Made by a program: the position numbers and the translations under genes. Source: Paragordius varius (lineage: Eukaryota; Nematomorpha). From it: a stretch of DNA of 64,000 nucleotides. Where the stretch lies: the NCBI GenBank assembly GCA_964247055.1, contig OZ176050.1, positions 12,090,001 through 12,154,000 of the forward strand, in the 5' to 3' direction. Below are positions 1 through 12,913 of the stretch, piece after piece (position 1 is the stretch's first letter; each line of letters opens with the position of its first letter). The notes under the pieces were generated by a model, which was given only the letters and a program-made list of their open reading frames with translations, had not been told where the DNA came from and did not search any database.

Positions 1-27
1 CGAAAACATTAGTATATAAGGTTAAAC

Positions 28-1035
28 CTTTTCCGGGGTGTATGACGATTTTACGTAAGCATGTATATCAAGGAGTCGACTAAAAGTTGGATTTGTTATA
101 TCTGAAACCTTATCTGCCATAGAAAGAGCTGTATTTCCAAACGGTCGAACACCTATACCGACTCCCGACGTTCCAGGAGCTCCATCATCAGAATTTATAC
201 CAGAACGTGAATCTACAAAGTGAAAAATAAAATTATAAAATATATTAAAGCCTGGCTTGTTTTAACTTTAATTACGCTTATAATAATGATAAGTGAAAAA
301 TATATAAATTGAGTTAGATACCAATTTACATATTAATTATTTTGCTACTCAAAACGATGCGTTCCATTTAAAAAATTGAGGTTTAAAAAGTATGGTTGCC
401 TTTTCAAAAAAAGGGTTTAAGCTTTTGTCCTTATATTTTAGTATTTAATGTAGAAAAAATGTTTTCAACTATTCAAGTTTCCTATAAAAAGTTTAAGACC
501 AAAAAAATGTTAATCATTGTACATCATATGTAAAAGTTGATTATTATATTTTTGGAAAATCATCCAGAAATGAATGATGAATCAATCATTCGTTATTATC
601 TTATAATAATCTAAAATGGAATGAATAAGGACTTGGTTTTTCGGGTGTACTGCTGAAAAGACCACTTTGTAAAGTTGTTGATTGTGTTGAATCAGTCTCA
701 GAAACGGGAGCTGATGTTAACGATGATATCGCAACTTGTTTGGGCAATTTTTGTTGGATCGTGGGAGATTGTGTGGACAAAAGTTGTCGTTTAAGTTTTG
801 GCTAAAGGGATATATATATGTATATATATATAAAATTTATATGAAAGTCCAGCAATTAAAACAAAGGAGACACCAGTATAATGAATGACCTTTGAATAAT
901 TCTTACCATGGCTTAATGACAAAGTTTACACCTAGTGTAGGGTATAACAGATAATAAATGAATTAACCGTTAATATGGACGCTTTAAATATAACAGGTAA
1001 ATATTTTAACATTATCAGTGTGAAATTGTCGATTA

Positions 1036-1074
<39 letters not shown>

Positions 1075-4000
1075 CTAAAATTTAAAGTTTTTATCAAATT
1101 GTTTGTTAGATATTTTATTTAAAAGACTATAAAAGCCAATTTGATAATACGTTTGTTTTATTAACAATATACATTTATTGCGACAATAATTAACTGAGTA
1201 TGGCAATAAATAAACTATCAAACCGTATAGTTAACCAAAAACCTAAAACCATCTAACATTATTGACAAATGAATGAAAATTTTCCTTACTGAGAGAGGAG
1301 CTATTGATTGTGTTGGGCTATTTAAAAACGCGGCTATAGATTCGTTTGACATTAAATCGATTCTGGGTAAACGTCTTATGGTAGATGTTATCCAATCCGT
1401 CCAGAAAAAGTATTGAGGTGTCAGCGTTAAAGCAAATGGATGTTTCCTTACCATAGATACATGCGTTTGAATATTTTTCCCATCTAAGTTACATGAAGCT
1501 AAAATGTCACGTTTTGCATCAACCCAAAAAAGCCGTTTATCTATATCATTATACAACATAATAAATTAAGCTCTATTTTATAATATCGGTAAGTTTTGTG
1601 AAATATATATGGAATCATTTCGTAAAAATATTAATTATGTTTTTTATAAAAAAAAGAAGAAAAACTATTAAAGATCATTTCGATATAATGTTTTTTGAAC
1701 TAAAAAGAGATTTATAAATATAAGTTATTGCTAAAGATAGAGCAACTTATAATTATAATTGAAATTTTTCAAATTTGCTAACTTTGTTTATCCAAAGATA
1801 ACCCATTAGGCCAAACTATATCATCTTCAATGAGCGTTTTTCGGTTAGTCCCATCCATGTAAGCCTTTTCAATTTTGGCATGAACACCCCAATCAGTCCA
1901 ATACATATATCTTTTGTTAAAAAAAATATTTTTTATTAATCAATTATTAAAAAATATCTTAAATAATGGAATATATATAGGTATCAGCATAAAAGATATA
2001 TTTCCGAAAAAATACCATAAAATTTATTAATAAATCGTATTTCATATCAATTTCCTTGATATTCAAGATTTCAAATTTACCTTCAATTTTTGGGAAAAAA
2101 TTTAATAGTTAACAAACTGGAGTGGAATAGATAAAATAGTAAAGTCAAAGAGAAAATTATCGCTTAAAAACATATATAATTTTGGCGTTACAGTAAAATC
2201 TGGAAAAAAATGTTCTGAAAATATTAACGAGTGATTTTCAGTGTTAGGGGCTAATTTAAAGTGTCAAAACATAATTTAACAATAAAATGTTTAAATAAAA
2301 ACTTACCCATTCTCAGAATCTAATTGAATGGCCCGTGGTTCATCCAAATTATCGGTGACAATGTCGCGATGTTTTAAGCCATCGAGTGTAAGAACACTTA
2401 TAACATTGCGTCCTGTATCGCTGTAATATATTAGCCGGATGTATGGGTCAAGAGTTAAACCGTCAGGCAAAGAAACTAAATTTATAACGAGATTAATATA
2501 TTTTTCATAAATAAAAATTTATATATATACTCTTATGAAACAAATAGGCGGGAGTAGTATAGGTAAAATATTTAAAAAATATTTTTTCACTTTTATAAAT
2601 GGGAATTCGTTGCCAACACAGTGCGGTTTGAATGTAATTTTTAAATAAAATCCACTTTTCTGTTAAAAATTTTAGCATCAAATGTTTTGGGCTTATTATA
2701 AAAAAATCAAAAAATATAAGATTTAAAAAATCATTGGCAAATATATATTGCAGAAATAATTTCTTTTCACAAAATTAGTAGAGTTTAAATTTAAACTGCA
2801 AAACGTATAAAATATTAATATATAATGAAGTTTCAAATATAATTATTGAATAATATAATTATTTTACCATTCGTTAGCAGTGTTTTAACAATGTCAAATC
2901 TATCTCCGTCAAGACCGGCCCTCTTAATACTCCGGTCTCTGACATCGGACCAATAAATGAGTTTATCAACTGGATCATAGTCTAGGGCCGCGGGTCTACT
3001 GTGATTCAAATAGGGAATTGCATGATACTTTTTGGGATCTTTTGCAGACATAATGAAAATGTCTGGCAAGACACCATCGGCAAATAGCAAGAATTCATCA
3101 AAAATTTCAGCTATATAATAAGGGATAAAACTATGAAATAAGTTAGGTTTAACCGATAAATAAAATCCAGTGTGAGTGCTTATAATTGCCAATATTTACT
3201 CTAATCGAGAAATATATGAGTTTTACTAAAGTAACACGAAATTATACTTAATCAATCAAACTGATTCTAATAGTGTAATGAACGATTAATAAAAATTAAA
3301 GAAATTTCAGTCAAATTCACTATTTTTTTAATAAATTTAAGTTTCGCTTACCATTATATAATAAATATATTATTTCAATTTGAATATATATTTTTGACCT
3401 TTTCCATTATTTTCCATTACTTTATAAATGTATAAATCATGAGATAGGCATATTTCAAATATTTTTGACTAGCTATTATTTGAAAACAACGTCATAATAC
3501 CTATCAAAGTCATAACTGAATTTAAAAACGGTATAGTTATAACTTACTTTGTGATGAGCAAGTCTGTTTATCGGGTGATAGAATAAGCCCATCGGGACAA
3601 GCACACGTAACTCTCCGACCCCCGGCAGATTGAGGTAAAGGCAAACAAATATGCGAACATCCCCCATTAGTATAAGCACATCCATTAATTAAAGCCGTGC
3701 GATTTTTGAGGTATACTCTGAGTGTACCTGAATAAAAAATAAGGGATATTAAAATATGACTATTCAAAGCTTTTCGATTTAAAATCTTAGTAATATATCA
3801 CATTAAAATATTTTAGGGATAAAAAGTTGCGTATTAATCTTTAGCATTTATGTTAGAGATTAAGTAAAAACGCAAAATTCATATACAATGCTAATAAGTT
3901 AAAATGACTATTGTAATAAATTAAAGATTTCGTTTATAATTTCGACCGTATTTTACAATAATTTCGTAATTTTAGAGATTAAATAAAAAAAGTAAAAACA

Positions 4001-6839
4001 CAGAATTCATATACAATGCTAATAAATTTAATGACTATTGTTATAAATTAAAGATTTTGTTTTATATTCGAACATTCTTTACATAAATATATACCTAAAC
4101 GGCTAAAAACTTTAGGACCAAGACTGAGTTTATCATTGTATTGCCCATGTTTAGGGGATCTAAGGATATTGGAACGTGTCCAATCAGACCAATAAATAAA
4201 ATTGTCATCTATGGCTATACCATAGGGATGTATGGAAGTTCCAAAAAATATGATTGAACGATTTGTCCCATCGTAGGACATACGTTCGATTTTATCGAGC
4301 CTAGCATCACACCAATACACTTGTTTTTCTATAAAATGAAATATTTGATTAATTAAAAAATACCGCTTTCATTTTAACATTTTAATGTCCTAGGATCAGA
4401 TAATCAAATAATATAATATATTTTAAGATAATAATTTGTATTCTAGTAAATTTATCAAAATCAAACTATATCCAAAATTTTCGATACATGAGAGTATCTT
4501 TTTCAATGGATTAAACTATTAATCTTATTATTATTTTCCTTTGTTATAGTTTAATCCATTGAAAAAGATACTCTCATGTATCGAAAATTTTGGATATAGT
4601 TTGATTTTGATAAATTTTACGAGAATACAAATTATTATCTTAACATAAAATATTCGTTCTCGTTGATAATATTAATATATTATATTATTTATACTCCCCG
4701 TTTTGGCCCTTAAATTATATGATGTATGATTAAAAAATACCAATCGGTTTTATCTAAAATACATCCTTTACTTTAACAATAACTTTGTATAACAGAATGA
4801 AATATTTTTTCCAATTAATTTCAACACTTTTTTAATTAGCTAGAAAATTAGTGAAAATAAATGTTTAATATTATTTATAATCACTAAATTGTGAAATTTT
4901 TTAATAAATATTTAATTTATTATAAATAATAATGTTTCCGGTTAAAAAAGCGTCAAGAAAAAAATATACCTTTGTGATCAACGGTGATCCCCGTGGGATT
5001 ACTGACACTTTCGGAGGCTAAAACTTTAACGTTAGAGCCATCACCCCACGCCGATTTGATAGTAGGGGTGTCGCCCCATTCAGTCCAAAAAATTAATCTG
5101 AAACAGAAAATAAAAAAATAAATATTTATGTATTAAAATATTATAGACAAAAGCAAAAAATTTAAAGACAATACTTTTTTTAAAAAAAAAGACAACTATA
5201 TTTTTAAACCTTGATTTTAATATATTTAACCCATCAATTTGTGGTTAACAAAATAGGGAACAGGATATAAAACTCAATCGTATAATTCAAATTGTAATAA
5301 AAGTTAGTCGTATTTAAACTTAATTTCATTTTTGCTGATATTTTATAATATATATTTTATATATTATATAATCTAAGAAAAAAAGTTTTGTCAAATAATA
5401 TTTTACCCTTCCTCGGGATCTAAAGCAAGGGCTCTTGGGTCATCTAAGCCCGTGATGAGTACTTTATGATTATTTCCATCTAAATCCATAACGGCCATAA
5501 GTTTAAGTCCAGCATTATTGTAGTATATGAGTCGTGATAAACTATCGATAGCCATACCCGTGGGGTTTGATACTGTTTCATTGTATATTAAAAAATAAAT
5601 TTAAATTTAAGTTAAGAAGTTAGAGAAATTAAATAATTTTATTATGGATTAAGCTAAATTTGAAAGTTTAGATTATTGTAAAAGCAAATACACTCGGAAA
5701 AAACATTTAATTAAAGATTCAATCTTTGTTAATTAAATTTTGTCATAAAAACAACTGGATCCTTGTTTAAAATATACGCTATATGCACATTTTCCAAAAC
5801 ATAAAACTATTGTTTTAATATGTATAAAAGTTAAAAAATCAAACCTAAATCATTCAAGAATCTCATAGCACGTCCATTAACGGGACCTGTTGGGTCAATA
5901 TGAATCCTTCGAATAACTTTGGTGGCTTCATCGACCCAATAGACGAATCGTTCAACGGGATCATAATCAACGGCATCAGGTCTTTTAAGTTCCGTAATGG
6001 GTAAGAAATAATGCCGAGAATTATTGGCCATATCCATGATCATGACTTTACCTACAAGGTTTTTTTAGCAACATTTTAATATACCATTTACAATTCAATT
6101 TCACCCTTGAACAATTTAAATTCACCCTCGAACAATTAAAATTCACTTTTGAACAATTCATATACTCCCTAAAAATAAATTATGTGTTTTCGGGATAATA
6201 TAGCTCATCATTAATTTGAAATATATTTTTACGATATAAATTATTATTTTTTCATTATTAATTTTAAACAAAATTTCATTATTGAAAATTTTTATAAAAT
6301 AAAGGTAATATTTAATCTTAAAATACACATAATTGATTTAGGGTGAATTTAAATTGTAAAAAAGACTATGTATCTATCTAAAACATTTGTGACTGTAAAT
6401 ATAAATTCATATAAGGACATACTAATAAAACTTACGGTTTAAAAAAATAAATTATGATTAAAAACTATCCTTTTCGGTGAAAAGGTTCAATTTAAAATAT
6501 AAAATCTACTAGTAAAATTTAAATAAAATTATAAACTTTCTAATTAAACTTAAATTGTTTAAATTATCATGAAACACATATAACTAAAGGAATTTTTATA
6601 GGGTTAAAAATAGTTTTATTTATAAAAATTATAAAATTCCAACCTTGATATGAATCGCTAACGAGTAAAAACTCATCTAATGGTTTATAGCTATCACATG
6701 TATGACTATCAAACATTAGAGTGCTCCCGTCCTGGCATCCGCAAGTTTTACCTAAAATTTGACCATAAATATAGATATTTACTAAAAGGATAATTTTTTT
6801 ACCGTAAATAAAAGTATTTTTTTATTACATTTAACAAAT

Positions 6840-6891
<52 letters not shown>

Positions 6892-9800
6892 GTTGAAAAG
6901 CATATTCTAAATGAGATATAATATTAGGTAGTAACATATAACATCATAATTTATCATTAAATTTGACCTTTCGCTTACGCTTTTTCACTAAAGGATATAT
7001 ATGGATAAATATAAATTTAAATTTTATTTCATACCATTCTTGTTGCTTTTTTCATAATACTTTCAAAAAAAACTTTTTTTGTCATATTTCATAATTTAAC
7101 AAAAAACAGCATAAAATTTTGATTTATGTCATATAGCGCTATTTTTTAAAAATTCGTTATACCTAATAAATTTCCGGTTGTTTCGGTAGGATCGGTGGTG
7201 GAAAGAGGCGTTGGAAAACATAATTGATTACAGTCACCATTGTTTTTAGCACATGGACTGTTAGCTAAATACATATATATAACGTTAAAAATCAAAAAAA
7301 TTCAATGTCAAAACTAAAATATCCATTATATAATTATAGTAGAAGGCATATTGTCTTGTTTTTTAATTTAACTGCTAAAATGATTCCATATACCAAAATA
7401 CGTATCTAATAATAATTACTTTTATCCAAAAAATATTAATTTAAAATATTTCAAAACTCTGAAAAGTTTACAACTATTAAAACTTTAACATAAAATATAT
7501 GCTACAAACATATTTTTTTAACTTACCAATAAGCTCCTTTGTTTGTGCCTCCGAATAAATTTTTATGTCACCAAGTTTGTCGAATAATCGATCCACAGGG
7601 TCAACCACATGATGTGCATCTCTTTCTGTCTTTTTAAGTGCTAAAATTTTGCTTTGACTCCAATCTGACCATATGAGATGATCTTGATACAATGTTAGGC
7701 CAAAAGGGTATATAACTTTCGTTTCTAACACAACTTGACGACTAGATCCATCCAAATTTGCAACTTCAATCTTTTTAAGTTTAGCATCTCCCCAATAAAG
7801 TTTACGTTCTAAGCAAAACAAAATAGCAAATATAATGAATGTTTAACATTTAAACAATGCTCGAACAAATTTTATATTTTTAATATTTTAATAGTACAAC
7901 TTATTCGTCTAATGTTAGGGAAGCCAGAAAATAAAATTAGTATGCGTGCAGCCTTTTGCGAAATGCTTTGAATCAAAAAAAAATATTAGTTGTTACGATA
8001 GTTTTTGTATTTTTGTTAAAATATTTTGTACAAGTATGTGCATAAATACATACTTTTTTATGGCCATGATATACAAATATATTAGCTAACCAAAAATCAA
8101 TTAAAAATTAATCAGCAAATCGATAATAAAATACCTTTTTGATCAACTGCTAAACTCCAAGGCATAACAAGTTTAGTGTCAATAATTACCATGCGGTTAG
8201 ATCCGTCCATATTCGCACGTTCTATTTTAGGTGGGTGTCCCCAATCAGTCCAAAACAATAATCTAAAATGAAAATAAATAAATTAATCCATTGTAATAAA
8301 ATAACTAATAAAAAGGTTGAATTTTATTGTGCTATATGCATTTCAATGTGTATTGATTTTTCATCAAATGTTATCCATTTTTATCATTGTTTTGGACAAA
8401 AGAAATGTGTTAAGGTTTAATGGCAACCCATTTTAACCAAAAATCCATAGAAAGATTAAAATGAGGCAAACTGCCAAATCCAAATGTTTAATCCTAATCA
8501 TACCCTAATTGTGGTGCAACTTGAATAGCTTTGACTTTTGTTGTGTTTTCATGAAATAATTCTTTGTGATAGAGTCCATCTAACCTCATAACGCTAATGG
8601 TATCGGTACCGGGATCCCCGTAATAAATTAATTTAGATACAGGGTCAACACTGACACCGGATGTGAGAGAATCTTAGCGAAAAAAATATATTTAAACTAA
8701 TAATAACGTTCTTAATTAAAAAAAGTTTAAAAATCATATATATCAATTAATTATATGTCTCTTTAAATGATAAACAATAGATTAATGGGTTAAATGACTC
8801 TAAAGCGATCTATATCAAAAAATAAACAGTAGTAAAGATTTTTCGACATCAGCCATAATTTTCTCCAAACAATAGATTATCCCAATTCACTCACCTATCG
8901 TCTGCTTATTTTACCTTTTCCTACATTTATGTCGTATCAAACAATTATACAAAACACATATTCAGATTTTTACTATTCATAATTTGTTTTTACTGTACGT
9001 TAACAATAGTAATGATTATATATATGTACTTAAAGGGTTTAGTTTTCGTATTATTTCAACGGATGATCCGTCAAAATTAAATCGTAAAATCGTTCCTGAC
9101 TGTGAATTGGTGGTATATATTCGCTTTTCAATCGGATCAATATCAAGGGCCAATGGGTTAGCCAAATTAGGGGGTGAGATCTCTGTCCCATTTTGTATTA
9201 GAAAAGATTCCGATATAGTGTATCGAAATATTTTATTTGACTCAGATTCGGGGAATATGATATAATCTGTGTTTATAAATTAAAATTACATATGATATAT
9301 GCATTTCAACTCTATGCATTATTTAGCAAGGTTAACATAAGGAAGTTAATTTTCTAAGTTTATAAATGGCCTATAAAACATTTTAAAAAAATTCTTTAAT
9401 TTACAAACTATTGTGCGTTTTGTTACAGAAAAAAAATTCAATTTTTATTAGGTTTATATATAAAAATGTACACTAATTTGTGGTTTTTTCAATTCCACAT
9501 ATAAAATTTTAATAATTTATGCCATGGGAAATAAGCAAGAACATCTGGAACATCCAAAAAATGGGAATAAATAGTACAGATACATTTATTTTTCCAAATT
9601 TTTATCGGTAATAAAAATAATAATTATCCAATGGAATTGAAAGGATAAAAAAATATATATCAATTTATTGATTTTGATGATTGATAAATGAGATTAGGAT
9701 ATGTTAATTCGGTTACCTCATATAAAAATAGACATTTCAATATTAATATCTAAATTCAATTTTAAGGGGGGTAGTCTGTAACCCTTATTTGTAGCAAGTT

Positions 9801-12800
9801 TCATGTGAAGTGTTAAATGCTTTTGTGTTAAAATTCAATTTATTATTTATATTTGATGTGCAGGAAAATTTTATTGTTTAATGTATAGTTAAAAAATTAA
9901 GTGTCAAATATATTGATTGAAAAATTTATTTGTATGAAAAAAAAAACAATTTATTTTTTAAATCATTTGATAAAAAGAAATATATATGGTTTTTAAAATG
10001 ACATAGCAAATTTAACAATTTTTTTATATTAATAATGGACGGGAAAAATTACATTTACGCTAAAATATTATTCGAATTTTGCACAATGCTTAAATTTTCA
10101 CTGGATAAACCAGAAAAATTCAATACGAGTCGATTATAATTGACAAAATATTTATAATAATAAATTAAATAAACATTTCGTATCATTAAACAGATGTATA
10201 TGTCCAAAAATGTTGGGTTTGAGACTGCCGAAGTCTTAATAGTTAAAAAACTAAATTTTTTAATTTGCTAAGAAAAGCTTGGGTACTAATGGTGCTTATT
10301 ATATGCGTTTTATTTTACCATGAAAAACCAATAACGTTCAAAACTAATTAAAATATTATATAATATGATTATACAAATTGTTTTCATTGCTTACTGAAAT
10401 TTTTTGTATATTTATTTTTAGAATATTTAGATTTCACTATATGATACCATTGATGTAATTTATTTAATTTTGATTCAGGCCAAAATAGAATAACTGAATT
10501 TCAACTTGAAGAACTTAAAACTAATTCCGAAAAATTTTCATGAGAGATCACGGTATATTTTTACCATAAACCTACTAAACCTGTCATTTTATTAATGAAC
10601 AATTATTATATTTGTCATTTTAATTGGCAATTAATATGGAACGACTATTGATTGATTAAAAATTTTAGACTGCATCTCAAAAATCTTTGCACAATATTAA
10701 TCTATATGCAATTATCAAAAAATAGGTTTTTTAAAAAAATGCATGTTTATTTAAACTATACAAATAAGGTAAAGCCTATTTACATTATTGTAAAAACATC
10801 ATGTCACGATCTTTACCGTTAAAATAATGTAGAATACGATATACGAATTTGTTTGTTGTTTAAAATAATTTTATAAGTAGATTGTCATAATTTAGGTTAC
10901 AAGATGTTATTATTACATAAAAGTAGATATGTAATATGTAATGTAATTTTTTATACTCCAGTATGAAAAACTTAGCATCTGTAAAACTAGATGACAAAGC
11001 GTTCATATAAAAACATCGAAAACTCTGACAAACATTATGACGCAAATGTTATTTAGTATTACATATATTTGAAAAAAAGGCATTTTGCACCGTTCTATGG
11101 GCCTGTGAAATTTCTCCATACTCAAATCAGTTCTATGATCGATTTTAAAATTAAATTTTAAACTAATAAAACGATTTGGTAAACGGGTACATTTTTCGGG
11201 TGTTACCTATAATGAAATTATTTGTAAGGCAGTGAGTGCATGGCAACACAGTCACAATTTGTACTATAATTTTTTAGATTCAGCTCTGAGTTTTAGGCTG
11301 GTCAGAATTATATCTTATAAATCGAGACATCTGTGGTCATGGTACCTTAAATGCAAACGTAAATTGGTTTAATAATGGAAATAATATACCATTTACAGTT
11401 CAAATTCGCCCTTAACACTTCGATTCAAATTGGGGTATCTAAATACCCCAGACTAAATTTAAATTAATATTTTTAAAAAACTACTGAAGGAAACGGTCCC
11501 AATTTAAATTTATGCTTCTATCCTTATAAATATTATATAAATATGCCAAAATCTTGATAAAATTTTGTTTTTTAAAAAAAACCTCCATCTCAAACTACTT
11601 CGACGCCATTTTTATTTCAAAAAATTTTTGCAAAATATCGTCTTTATTTAATTTTAAGGGTAAAACTAAAGCTAATTTTTTATATAAATTACATCTAACA
11701 TTGATAGAAATAGAAAAAGCGGTTTAGTTTGTATAATTTTTCAATTTTACAATTTGACACAAGCCACGTTGACGAAATTTTTACCTTTCGGTTTTAGCTT
11801 AAAATAAGTAATATCAAGTATTTTTGAATAAAATTTTTTTTATATTTCAGTTTATTAGTGTTAGATAAGTGCAAAATTTTGCCATGGTTTCGTTTCCTTC
11901 TATATTTTTTAAAGAATTTAATTTTAAACAGGCCTGGGGTATCCAACTACCCCAATTTGAATCGAAGGACTAAAATGAGTGTGTTGTATCCAAGTGTTAA
12001 CAATTCAAATTCCCGCCAAAAAAAATTGTGTTTTTATAAAAATTACCTATAATTAATTTAAATTTTCAAAAAAAGAAATATTGTTCAAAATTAATGTAAT
12101 ACTGAAAAACTAATAAACTATGACATAAAGATATATCACATATGAAAGTTACATTAGCCCGAAAACACATATTATATTTAGGGTGAATTTGAATTGTAAA
12201 TCGTATAATATTGATGTAAATTCGAGTAACAATTTGCATATTTTTTAAAATTTGACTAGATAAGTTCAGTCACGGAAATGCCTTTCATAAAATTTAACCG
12301 GCGATGCTAGCTTAATTCAATGTTTTAAAATTAGTAGTTACTCTTTAACACTTTGTATGAAACGATATATATATATATATAATTTATGACCTAGACTTTT
12401 TGAAAAGTTTAAAACGGTTTTATATATAATATGTATATATTTAAATTTGATTTTAATGTTATATATACTTTTGGTAAAAATATGATTAAAAAATCATTAT
12501 AAGAAATGGATATTTAATACGTAAAATTTGTCACTAAGCCATGTAGGATCGCAAAAATATGCGCAAATTAACGCCTAAAACACCTATTTTATTAAATTTT
12601 AATTTATATATAGATGTTAACCTGTTAATATAAAATGGAATTGCAACATAAATGTGAGAATAGTTATGAGGGATAAAATATTTATATGTATAAGAGATGA
12701 AATAGCATGTGGAAGACGTGGTGATATTTGAGCCCATACCCTGCGATTACTAGACGTCTTGGATAATAGGGAATCCGATTTTTGTGCTGATCTATTAAAA

Positions 12801-12913
12801 GTTTTATCACGCTTTTTACAAAATTTTATGGGTAAACTACCATCTTGCATATTCATAGCAACATTGTTATGTGAAAAATTGGCCGGGATATTATTGCATA
12901 TGTTCTTAAACAT
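28..12913 (-). CDS. LRP5/6-like Wnt co-receptor, ectodomain (3' part beyond left edge)
   Basis: Predicted single-pass Wnt co-receptor of the LRP5/6 (Arrow) class. Exons read on the minus strand: 12622-12913, 9030-9266, 8504-8672, 8135-8262, 7527-7808, 7163-7264, 6644-6751, 5845-6051, 5407-5572, 4970-5097, 4095-4328, 3548-3727, 2868-3110, 2307-2475, 1783-1910, 1290-1540, about 633-801, 28-212. All have GT/AG borders and compatible phases. The first exon ends in a hydrophobic signal-type segment, and propeller 1 (YIIFPESES) starts directly after it. YWTD-type repeats such as [14 protein letters not shown] and [13 protein letters not shown] form three propellers. EGF modules follow propeller 1 (CAKNNGDC) and propeller 2 ([12 protein letters not shown]). 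Having no LDLa repeats before the first propeller argues for LRP5/6 over LRP4. A Ser/Thr-rich stretch of roughly 130 residues interrupts the end of propeller 3. The start Met and the low end of exon 633-801 (alternatively 666) are uncertain. Propeller 4, LDLa repeats, membrane segment and PPPSP tail are not in the window. Confidence 0.85.
1039..1073. repeat. (AT)n microsatellite
   Basis: A pure AT dinucleotide run inside an intron of the LRP-like gene. Confidence 0.95.
4430..4636. repeat. Long near-perfect hairpin in LRP intron
   Basis: Two inverted arms of about 90 bases (roughly 4430-4519 and 4546-4636) flank a loop of about 26 bases. The inner 75 or so bases pair without a mismatch, and differences appear only near the outer ends. 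Weaker pairing continues outward to about 4401 and 4690, where the right arm carries an extra block. It could be a foldback/MITE or a recent inverted duplication. No similar sequence was noticed elsewhere in the window. Confidence 0.85.
6079..6363. mobile_element. MITE family A, copy 1
   Basis: The left end reads ATATACCATTTACA followed by repeated TTCACCCT/GAACAATT motifs. The right end is the inverted form (AGGGTGAATTTAAATTGT). The interior shares the family's AAATTATGTGTTTT and TTTAAACAAAATTTC segments. It lies in an intron of the LRP-like gene. The short length and lack of an open frame mark it as non-autonomous. Confidence 0.85.
6842..6889. repeat. (AT)n microsatellite
   Basis: About 24 uninterrupted AT units in an intron of the LRP-like gene. 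Confidence 0.95.
11384..12208. mobile_element. MITE family A, copy 2, split by a family B element
   Basis: The family A left end (ATATACCATTTACAGTTC) stands at 11384 and the matching interior plus right end (GGGTGAATTTGAATTGTAAA) runs from about 12001 to 12208. The two halves are separated by a complete family B element at 11416-11996. Family A was therefore in place before B inserted. The whole lies in the 3.4-kb first intron of the LRP-like gene. Confidence 0.85.
11416..11996 (-). mobile_element. MITE family B (TTAA target, piggyBac-like), nested copy
   Basis: A 581-base element flanked on both sides by TTAA (11412-11415 and 11997-12000). Its ends are CACTTCGATTC and, inverted, CACTTGGATAC. 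Inner inverted segments contain CAAATTGGGGTAG and TACCCC. TTAA duplications are characteristic of piggyBac-type transposases. It encodes nothing recognisable, so it is called non-autonomous. It lies in reverse orientation to the copies at 42.5 and 44.5 kb. Confidence 0.85.

Noticed and set aside
8984-9265. Plus-strand open frame of 93 codons
   Set aside because: It is the shadow of the minus-strand propeller-1 exon of the LRP-like gene, which has YWTD-type content and proper splice sites.
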